DNA of 64,000 bases, from NCBI RefSeq assembly GCF_910592395.1, contig NC_088310.1, forward strand, positions 17,305,501-17,369,500, given 5' to 3'. Shown piece after piece: positions 62,101 to 64,000 of the stretch. Each line of letters begins with the position of its first letter. Positions within the stretch are counted from its first letter, which is position 1. Below the pieces are notes generated by a model, which was not told where the DNA came from, ran no database searches, and worked only from the letters and a program-made list of their open reading frames with translations. The position numbers and the translations under genes were made by a program. Origin of the DNA: Lineus longissimus. Taxonomy: Eukaryota; Nemertea; Pilidiophora; Heteronemertea; Lineidae.

Positions 62101-64000
62101 ATACATGTATGATAATATTGTATACTAGCATTGTACCCGTGGCGCAGGCAGGTTCAAATGGGCTATACCTTGAATAGATTGAATTTCAATAAACATCTAA
62201 TGCAATATCAAAGGAGCCATATCGAAGAGACAAAGTAAACCAACCATTTGTCCGCAGATCGGACCTAGCTGTGGCGTGCTGTATGCGTGCATATAAAAGT
62301 ATATCAGTTGGTCCGATAGAGATGATGAGGCAATGCCTCGTTCCTTAGTCAGCAATATGCGCCTTTTTATACGGAGAAGAAGGAGTACCCAGATAGGCCT
62401 TCACATGTCGGCCTCCAAATGGCTCGAACCAATTGCACTATCACTACTATAACTTTAAAATGCGTGCTCCTCCTACATGTAGCCAGGTCTCGGGCAAGGC
62501 ACTTACTCGACAGGCAAGCTAGAAGTTCAGCACCGTGAGCAGCTCCTTGATAAGGCCATTTCAGGTTCAGCGCGCCTCTTCAGATCAAGTATTGAGAGCT
62601 GTGGTGAGCACATAAACATACCATGGTAACCTTCATTATCACGGGTTTATATCTCTGGCTAACACAGCACCCATAAACAATAGACCACCAATTTGACCCC
62701 AGCTCCTTACTGCGGGAAAACCCAAGTCCAGCAACCGAAAGTACCAAAAATACATTTTTGTTTACATTTGAACTGCACACATACGTTTGTTTACAATTTC
62801 TTTCCCCGCGAAATCTCGAAGATCAGGTGACCTACAATCGTGGATTGAAAATGACATTAACCTTAGTTCAGCAGGTCAACACGTGTACAGGCTGTTCCAA
62901 TCACCCCCCTACAGCCAGCCGTTCAACAGGTAGTGTTGGTCACCCCACAGGGATGAGTGCAGGTGATTCATTAATCCCCTGCATAACTAAACAGCAATGG
63001 CTTGGCTTCCGTGAGTGGTAAGGAGAATTGACCGTGTCCGATTAAAAATCCCACATTACTGCGTCGCTGAAGTAAATTTCCGAAAATAAACATGACGTTG
63101 CATCAGGATAACATATCTCCTGCAAACGTGCAAAATTTCGAGACGAAACACGACACCCAAATGGCACTTTAGCGAGCCGCCTTATAGTATTATGATATAG
63201 ATGATAATTTTTCATCCAGGCAAGAAGAATTATCTCCCTCCATGTTATCTACAGTATGGCTTTGGATTTGTGTTCAAGGTAAGAATAGATTAGATTTATA
63301 TTTCTGGAGTAAGTGTCAGTTGACATGGAGAGTGAGAAATCATTTTTTTTATCAACCCAGTCCTGTTTATTTTATAGGCAGGAGCTAGGTAGCCCAATTG
63401 ACTGAATACACAGTTGGAGTTTGGGAACTGGGTCTGTTTTAACTTTGAGATAAAAATCTTCCTTGTAAAAGCATGAATAATTGTGATATTCTGTGAGATG
63501 GAAGAGACACCTATTGGCGACTTTATGAAGCATAATGTTGCCCACTTGACACCTGACTTAAGTCACCCTATAATGAGGTTCATGTAGTTAGTTGATTATT
63601 AGAGCTGGACCAACACAGTATCTTTCCTTCGTAAAGGTGAACTTCGGGTGCTGACAGCAGAAAATAATGCTGATGGACTGTTAGATAAATGAGACAACTA
63701 TAGGTTACTTCATGAAGCTTAATCTGGCCCACACGACACCTGCCTTCAGTTTAGCCTCAGTATTATAGACTAATAGTTGATTTTCCTATCACAGCTGGAC
63801 GAAGACAGTATTTTCCGTCATAAAGGTGAACGCCGGGTGCGGACAGCCGAAGAGGACGCAGCCTCCACCGTAGCAGATAGTGAATCTGTACAAGATAGTC
63901 TGGACCTTTGCGATGATGAAGAGGACTCTGGTTCATCGTCGGATGATGGGGAAGAAGATGAGGAGGCTAAAGAGAAGATGGAGGCTATAGATGAGGGAGC
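14105..64000 (+). CDS. NEMF: NEMF / Rqc2-family ribosome quality control factor, 3' end outside the window
   Basis: Exons: 14105-14163, 15259-15327, 15532-15634, 16696-16821, 17268-17416, 17740-17807, 18430-18519, 18881-18960, 19424-19494, 26600-26675, 27287-27427, 27966-28013, 28418-28578, 56619-56720, 57276-57428, 59295-59398, 59962-60027, 60860-60972, 61890-61947, 63220-63278 and 63795 onward. Every junction keeps frame (2102 nt, about 700 residues). The start is [11 protein letters not shown]. Asp9 and the Asp96-Arg97 pair ([11 protein letters not shown]), which in Rqc2 proteins are needed for C-terminal tailing, are present. The NFACT-N domain is followed by the coiled-coil arms (about 310-400), an acidic linker (SDEDED), and the NFACT-R domain ([20 protein letters not shown] from 499; HADLHGA at 539-545). 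The last exon runs into the expected acidic tail. By family it binds stalled 60S-peptidyl-tRNA, recruits the Listerin ligase and adds C-terminal tails. Intron 9 hosts a K2P gene; intron 13 is 28 kb of repeats. Confidence 0.97.
15903..15985 (-). repeat. tRNA-like sequence (SINE head or tRNA pseudogene) in NEMF intron 3
   Basis: On the minus strand an A-box-like AGCTCAACTGGTAGAGCAG is followed by CTGCCAA in the anticodon-loop position and a B-box-like CTTGGAATCC. The stems do not pair well (anticodon and acceptor stems mismatch), so a working tRNA-Gly gene is unlikely. Confidence 0.45.
16182..16222. repeat. Hairpin in NEMF intron 3
   Basis: AACAAAAGATCATGTGG is followed after 7 bases by CCATGCGATCTTTTGTT, an almost perfect 17-bp stem. 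It resembles a short inverted-repeat remnant. Nothing else recognisable surrounds it. Confidence 0.6.
16874..16999. mobile_element. Pogo/mariner-like MITE (AGGACA family), copy 2, decayed
   Basis: Internal words CTCTCTATCAAGGACACCCTTGGG and AGAGAGGTTGTCCTTGGTAG match copy 1 in order, but the central part is missing and the left terminus is mutated. It lies just after NEMF exon 4. Confidence 0.7.
17524..17569 (+). repeat. (TCAC/CTCG)n microsatellite
   Basis: About seven CTCA units followed by three CTCG units, a 4-bp repeat that changes unit part-way. It lies in NEMF intron 5. Confidence 0.9.
19983..20067. mobile_element. Pogo/mariner-like MITE (AGGACA family), copy 3, internally deleted
   Basis: CAGTGGAACCTCCC at the left and TTCTACTG at the right are flanked by TA on both sides. 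The interior is shortened to 85 bp compared with about 178 bp for full copies. It lies in NEMF intron 9. Confidence 0.8.
20507..20625. mobile_element. Short MITE, about 119 bp
   Basis: GGGTGATATGAATAAAGACT at 20507 is mirrored by AGTCTTTATTCATATCAGCCC ending at 20625. The arms extend to about 35 bp with few mismatches. It lies in NEMF intron 9. Confidence 0.75.
21136..21503. mobile_element. AT-rich MITE with TATATAGAT internal words
   Basis: The left end GTGTACACAGGCGAAAATTTCT and the right end AGAAACTTTGCTTGTGTAC are inverted copies of each other with a few mismatches. The interior is A+T rich and repeatedly uses TCTATATAGAT and CATAGA words on both strands, so it can fold at many scales. 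Confidence 0.6.
22289..24963 (-). CDS. Two-pore-domain (K2P) potassium channel subunit nested in NEMF intron 9
   Basis: Three coding exons on the minus strand: 24399-24963, 23317-23513 and 22289-22834 (TGA), giving 435 residues. TM1 (residues about 12-43) ends [13 protein letters not shown], followed by a long extracellular cap with several N-glycosylation sequons. Pore 1 is [17 protein letters not shown] (filter TIGYG, 187-191). TM2 includes [14 protein letters not shown] Lys/Glu-rich cytosolic linker runs from about 247 to 327. TM3 is [19 protein letters not shown]. Pore 2 is [13 protein letters not shown] (filter TIGFG, 370-374). TM4 follows. Two pores and four membrane segments define the K2P family, which makes dimeric background K+ channels in the plasma membrane. 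The subfamily is unclear (TWIK/TRESK-like). An acceptor AG sits 1 base before the ATG, so a 5' UTR exon lies upstream. An AATAAA follows the stop almost directly. Confidence 0.93.
23579..23756. mobile_element. Pogo/mariner-like MITE (AGGACA family), copy 4, full length
   Basis: CAGTAGAACC at the left is preceded by TA; the right end is GGTTCTACTG. The 178-bp interior matches the full copies at 4559, 42515 and 45587. It lies inside the K2P intron, which itself lies inside NEMF intron 9. Confidence 0.85.
25855..26231 (+). repeat. 76-bp tandem repeat, five units
   Basis: GGGCCATCATTGAATCTATG and ATGGTTTATGGTGCTGCATT recur every 76 bp, with units starting at 25855, 25931, 26007, 26083 and 26159. 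The last unit is the most diverged. It lies in NEMF intron 9, upstream of the K2P gene. Confidence 0.9.
26803..27060 (+). repeat. 147-bp direct duplication in NEMF intron 10
   Basis: The words AAAAGAGGGCAGCAC, GATTTGTTAACATC and AACCCAATA occur in the same order in two copies offset by about 147 bp. The copies differ at many sites. Confidence 0.7.
27663..27720 (+). repeat. 19-bp tandem repeat in NEMF intron 11
   Basis: Three to four units around GACTGGTTTCAAGCAGA follow one another. A GTAACGTA-type repeat follows at about 27886-27925. Confidence 0.7.
28676..28712 (+). promoter_or_regulatory. CRE / E-box-like direct repeat in NEMF intron 13
   Basis: Two copies of CACACGTGATGAC and one terminal CACACGT contain CACGTG (E-box) twice and TGACGTCA (a perfect CRE) once. 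This begins 98 bp after exon 13. The motifs are exact, but activity is inferred. Confidence 0.4.
29437..29690. repeat. GGAGTGA-rich inverted-repeat segment
   Basis: GGCCCCAGTGGCA at the left (29451-29463) is mirrored by TGCCACTGGGGTCC at the right. Between them GGAGTGA or its complement occurs about ten times. It may be a foldback MITE, but the ends are imperfect. Confidence 0.45.
30495..31757 (+). mobile_element. 5'-truncated non-LTR retrotransposon (CR1/L2-like LINE)
   Basis: A 349-codon frame (30533-31579, TAG) encodes the second half of a reverse transcriptase: [12 protein letters not shown], the [17 protein letters not shown] block, the catalytic FADD box (the YxDD equivalent), then the thumb and C-terminal region typical of LINEs ([25 protein letters not shown]). 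The endonuclease and the start of the RT domain are missing, the usual result of aborted reverse transcription. After a short 3' UTR it ends in (ATT)n at 31726-31757. A 26-bp duplication sits at the 5' edge and shifts frame. It is inserted in NEMF intron 13, same strand. Confidence 0.9.
31758..32400. other. No feature recognised, NEMF intron 13
   Basis: Unique-looking A+T-rich intronic sequence after the LINE tail. I see no gene or repeat in it. Confidence 0.5.
32400..32930 (+). repeat. Duplicated repeat segment (GGCACGTTTCTT units)
   Basis: TGGCACGTTTCTTGACTGCT at 32474 recurs as TGGCACGTTTCTTAACTGCT near 32772. Both are followed by GAACTTGAA..T.GTACACA and, further on, by CTTGGCCACCAGG. 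This gives two diverged units of about 298 bp. A GTCGTCCGTCGCCGTCGTC tract precedes them. Element class unknown. Confidence 0.65.
33511..33740. mobile_element. Foldback MITE with ~100-bp arms and TA flanks
   Basis: GTTCGGGAGCTGAGTGACTT and its reverse complement (AAGTCGCTCAGCTCCCGAAC) bound the element, with TA on each side. The inverted similarity continues inward through TTTGAATATGTTG..GGATAG, so nearly the whole element folds into one hairpin. Confidence 0.8.
33900..33917 (+). repeat. (AT)n microsatellite
   Basis: Nine or more TA units in a row inside NEMF intron 13. Confidence 0.8.
34273..34427. mobile_element. PIF/Harbinger-like MITE with CTG target duplication
   Basis: GGTCCGGTTGTTCAAAA at the left is perfectly mirrored by TTTTGAACAACCGGACC at the right. 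The element is flanked by CTG on both sides (34270-34272 and 34428-34430). A 3-bp CWG duplication is typical of PIF/Harbinger. Confidence 0.8.
34637..34746. mobile_element. Short MITE with GGTAGAATGGGGTA ends
   Basis: GGTAGAATGGGGTA.TTGTAGCCCC and its reverse complement form 24-bp arms with one mismatch around a loop of about 60 bp. The target duplication is unclear. Confidence 0.8.
34750..37810. other. NEMF intron 13, no gene recognised
   Basis: The open frames here (for example 36165-36407 and 37469-37797) are short, lack known domains and have no well-placed splice signals. No further long inverted or tandem repeat stood out. Confidence 0.45.
37920..38234. mobile_element. TTAA-flanked MITE, copy 1
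   Basis: A perfect 17-bp inverted repeat, AGCGAACTGGAACCGCC, bounds the element, with TTAA on both sides (37916-37919 and 38235-38238). It matches the copy at 50804-51157 almost base for base, except for two internal gaps of about 20 bp each. It carries TGACGTCA and CACGTGA words but no coding capacity. It appears to sit inside an older element whose remnants are GGGCCAAGTTGTTTAAAA (37817) and GTTGTTTTCTACGACTGGGCCC (38259). Confidence 0.88.
38560..38646. mobile_element. 87-bp mariner-like MITE, copy 1
   Basis: CAGGGTGGCCCAGAATT and its imperfect reverse complement bound 87 bp, with TA on each side. The ends resemble mariner termini. A second copy of identical length is at 60053-60139. Confidence 0.85.
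38878..39076. mobile_element. CAGTCcAAATCA MITE, copy 1
   Basis: CAGTCTGAATCATAATTGTCAT at the left and ATGTCATTTGTGATTTGGACTG at the right are inverted copies flanked by TA. The interior is rich in GCGTCA, TGACGC and ACGCGT words. Its partner is at 39849-40061. Confidence 0.8.
39080..39847. other. Segment between two copies of the same MITE; unrecognised open frames
   Basis: Overlapping open frames exist on both strands (39191-39559 plus; 39207-39485 and 39452-39751 minus). None shows a domain I recognise. AGACGTTCGGACCTTGTTTAAACAAGG lies in a small palindrome at about 39631-39665. Confidence 0.4.
39849..40061. mobile_element. CAGTCcAAATCA MITE, copy 2
   Basis: CAGTCCAAATCACAATTGTCAT at the left and TGTCAAGTGATTTGGACT at the right. 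The interior shares CGTCATTGACRC, GAACATAGAG and CACTGGTGCGTCAT with copy 1 in the same order. Confidence 0.8.
40062..41328. other. NEMF intron 13, no gene recognised
   Basis: Only short unrelated open frames. A small duplication (AAAGGTGCTACT at about 40886-40913) is the only structure noticed. Confidence 0.4.
41329..41880. repeat. 104-bp palindrome followed by a 239-bp tandem duplication
   Basis: CAAAGGCCTACCACAGCATG at 41329 is mirrored by the sequence ending TGGTAGGCCTTTG at 41432. The centre holds an extra AGCACATGTGGTGCATGCTG unit. From there a segment of about 239 bp is repeated: GTCATTGCTGTG.GATGGCATTC at 41433 and 41672. Both repeats end in CACCCCTTTTTTCA. Confidence 0.85.
42515..42691. 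mobile_element. Pogo/mariner-like MITE (AGGACA family), copy 5
   Basis: Right end GAGGTTCTACTG; the left end CATTGCAACCTCC is slightly mutated; both are next to TA. The CTCTCTATTAAGGACA word is duplicated in the left part. A family A SINE starts 18 bp downstream. Confidence 0.8.
42709..43030 (+). mobile_element. tRNA-derived SINE (family A), best copy
   Basis: The head has an A-box-like TAGCCTAGTGGTTAACACTG and a B-box GGTTCGATCCC inside a paired arm (GCGGGTTCGATCCCGC). A body follows, shared with the copies at 13445 (plus) and 51552-51680 (minus): GAGAACCCAGGAT, ATTCCTGGCTCTTCACA, GGCAAGTAAAAGATCCCACA. Confidence 0.85.
43548..43893 (+). mobile_element. tRNA-derived SINE (family B)
   Basis: The head GTGGCGTAGTGGTTAGAGCA...CTCATAATC...GGTTCGATTC looks like a tRNA with CAT in the anticodon position. 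The body contains TTGTGTCCTTGAGCAAGGCACTTTACCC. The 3' end has GTGAAGCGCTTTGGG and an ATTATTATTT tail, resembling CR1/L2-type LINE tails such as the one at 31700-31757. That suggests mobilisation by such a LINE. Confidence 0.88.
44272..44436. mobile_element. PIF/Harbinger-like MITE with TAA target duplication
   Basis: GGCCAAATTCATAAAGGGCG and its mirror CCCTTTATGAACTTGGCC are the ends. TAA flanks both sides (44269-44271 and 44437-44439), a 3-bp TWA duplication. Confidence 0.78.
45276..45506. mobile_element. Foldback MITE with internal 20-bp duplication
   Basis: TTGACAACTATAGGCCCTTT..CCAGATACGCCGGTACCACC at the left and its reverse complement at the right give arms of more than 40 bp. The centre holds two tandem copies of GACGCCAGACAATGTCTCGA. 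Confidence 0.82.
45587..45764. mobile_element. Pogo/mariner-like MITE (AGGACA family), copy 6, full length
   Basis: CAGTAGAACCTCTC and GTTTCTACTG ends, with TA on both sides. It is the best preserved copy together with the one at 23579. Confidence 0.88.
46411..46653. mobile_element. MITE with CTTAGAAAwAAAGGTT ends
   Basis: TACAATCTTAGAAAAAAAGGTT at the left and AACCTTTATTTCTAAGGGTGTAC at the right are inverted copies. The interior is T-rich and repeats AACCATTAATGG and CCTTTAATGG words. Confidence 0.65.
47581..47870 (+). repeat. Minisatellite with higher-order 53-bp / 21-bp structure
   Basis: ACTGCATGTTGGCTCTCATGG recurs at about 47627, 47680, 47775 and 47828. The spacings are 53, 95 and 53, where 95 is 53 plus two extra 21-bp units (AGCTCTCATGGTGTTTATTTT). 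An open frame through it encodes repeated LALMVFI peptides, probably by chance. Confidence 0.88.
47900..50799. other. NEMF intron 13, no gene recognised
   Basis: Short open frames only (up to about 116 codons), none with a known domain. AGAAGCTCAGAAGCTCAGAA at about 49647 is a small tandem repeat. No long repeat was detected. Confidence 0.4.
50804..51157. mobile_element. TTAA-flanked MITE, copy 2
   Basis: Same 17-bp perfect ends as copy 1 and TTAA on both sides (50800-50803 and 51158-51161). At 354 bp it keeps two segments of about 20 bp that copy 1 lacks. Confidence 0.88.
51552..51680 (-). mobile_element. SINE family A, truncated copy on the minus strand
   Basis: Read on the minus strand it starts with the tRNA-like head (TTCATAGCCTAGCGTTTAACAC, then GGTTCGATCCC) and ends after AAAATTCCTGA, so only the head and first part of the body remain. 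Confidence 0.75.
52433..52915 (+). repeat. 80-bp tandem repeat
   Basis: AATGCCAGGAGATAAGT and ACCCTACTTAGTGAGAGGGG recur every 80 bp, with units at 52631, 52711, 52791 and 52871. Two more diverged units lie upstream from about 52433. NEMF intron 13. Confidence 0.88.
53692..53809. mobile_element. Pogo/mariner-like MITE (AGGACA family), copy 7, internally deleted
   Basis: Left end CATTGGAGCCTCCCTTAGCG after TA, right end TGTCTACTG. The CTCTCTATTAAGGACA word is repeated and the centre is lost. Confidence 0.75.
54510..54683 (+). repeat. 87-bp tandem duplication that is an open frame
   Basis: AATTGGAAAAAGTTATCTGC starts at 54510 and again at 54597; the two 87-bp copies differ at about one base. 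Because 87 is 29 codons, the frame 54507-54716 stays open and repeats the same 29-residue peptide. No domain, start context or splice site supports a gene. Confidence 0.85.
54720..56618. other. End of NEMF intron 13, no gene recognised
   Basis: An open stretch before exon 14 (about 56400-56520, after a possible acceptor TTTTAG) was considered as an extra exon, but it lacks a donor and any NEMF similarity. Confidence 0.45.
56890..57050. repeat. Possible decayed GGTTGTTcAAAA-type MITE
   Basis: TGCACCAGGTTGTTGAAAAC at the left and GCTTTGAACAACCGTGCCCAGG at the right are imperfect mirrors related to the ends of the element at 34273. The interior contains several GTTAAC words. Confidence 0.45.
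58157..59114. mobile_element. Foldback element with arms of GGTACAGGAAATAAA iterations and 9-bp target duplication
   Basis: The left arm (58157-58300) is an array of about nine 13-15 bp units around AAGGTACAGGAAATA. The right arm (about 59005-59114) is the inverted array (TACTTTTATTTCCTG, TACCTTTTTTCC). The outer ends are GGTTCTAGGTAATAAAGG and its near mirror CCTTTATTACCGTAACC. ATCATCAGG occurs exactly on both sides (58148-58156 and 59115-59123), a perfect 9-bp target duplication. About 700 bp of middle sequence is A+T rich with no recognisable protein. It lies in NEMF intron 15. Confidence 0.88.
60053..60139. mobile_element. 87-bp mariner-like MITE, copy 2
   Basis: CAGGGTGGCCCTGAAAA and TTTTCTGGGCCACCCTG bound 87 bp with TA on both sides. 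Its left edge is only 25 bases after the NEMF exon 17 donor. Confidence 0.88.
61217..61600. mobile_element. Probable TTAA-flanked MITE, second type
   Basis: TTAA lies at 61213-61216 and 61601-61604. The ends AGTGATACTATG and GAGTTACCCT are weakly inverted. The interior contains GTGACGTCATCA. The ends are more diverged than those of the other TTAA family. Confidence 0.5.
63500..63690 (+). pseudogene. Decayed tandem duplicate of NEMF exon 21 and its upstream intron
   Basis: The sequence from 63605 (CTGGACCAACACAGTATC) matches NEMF exon 21 (from 63795) over about 70 bp, and the flanking intron matches too (ATTGGCGACTT..TGAAGC, GACACCTG). The offset is 190 bp. The copy keeps an acceptor AG, but a 1-base insertion makes an in-frame TAA at 63632-63634, so it cannot serve as a functional exon. 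Confidence 0.8.

Overview
This is a stretch of animal (metazoan) nuclear genome. It carries intron-rich genes with GT-AG splice sites, recognisable conserved animal proteins, tRNA-derived SINEs, a non-LTR retrotransposon and a very dense load of short inverted-repeat transposons (MITEs). Short introns, abundant ACATGTA-type words and the protein variants suggest a marine invertebrate, probably lophotrochozoan or invertebrate deuterostome. I cannot name the species from sequence alone.

Layout. Five protein genes could be rebuilt exon by exon. (1) TMEM179 on the minus strand (278-1674) has three of its exons here; its 3' end lies left of the window. (2) JKAMP on the plus strand (2031-6322) is complete in 7 exons and head-to-head with TMEM179 across 356 bp. 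(3) A cathepsin L-like cysteine protease on the minus strand (9274-12220) is complete in 7 exons, with pre, pro (I29) and mature (C1A) parts and an intact Cys-His-Asn triad. (4) NEMF (Rqc2 family) on the plus strand starts at 14105 and still continues at 64000. It has 21 exons in the window, about 700 codons, and occupies almost 50 kb because introns 9 (7.1 kb) and 13 (28 kb) are large. (5) A two-pore-domain (K2P) potassium channel on the minus strand (22289-24963) has 3 coding exons and lies wholly inside NEMF intron 9.

The genes do not form an operon-like unit. JKAMP (ER stress / ERAD) and NEMF (ribosome-associated quality control) both belong broadly to protein quality control, but nothing in the sequence links them beyond proximity.

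The rest is mainly mobile DNA. It includes a pogo/mariner-like MITE family (7 copies); two TTAA-flanked copies of another MITE; two 87-bp TA-flanked mariner-like MITEs; two PIF/Harbinger-like MITEs with 3-bp target duplications; a MULE-like element with a perfect 9-bp target duplication; and two foldback elements whose long arms are arrays of short tandem iterations, one with a perfect 9-bp target duplication. There are also tRNA-headed SINEs, a 5'-truncated CR1/L2-like LINE, several minisatellites (76, 80, 53/21 and 87 bp) and a decayed tandem duplicate of a NEMF exon.

The most unusual material is the pair of iteron-armed foldback elements (12781-13384 and 58157-59114), the nested K2P gene, and the decayed NEMF exon copy. 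I found no new multi-gene system; there are no CRISPR arrays, rRNA genes or convincing functional tRNA genes.
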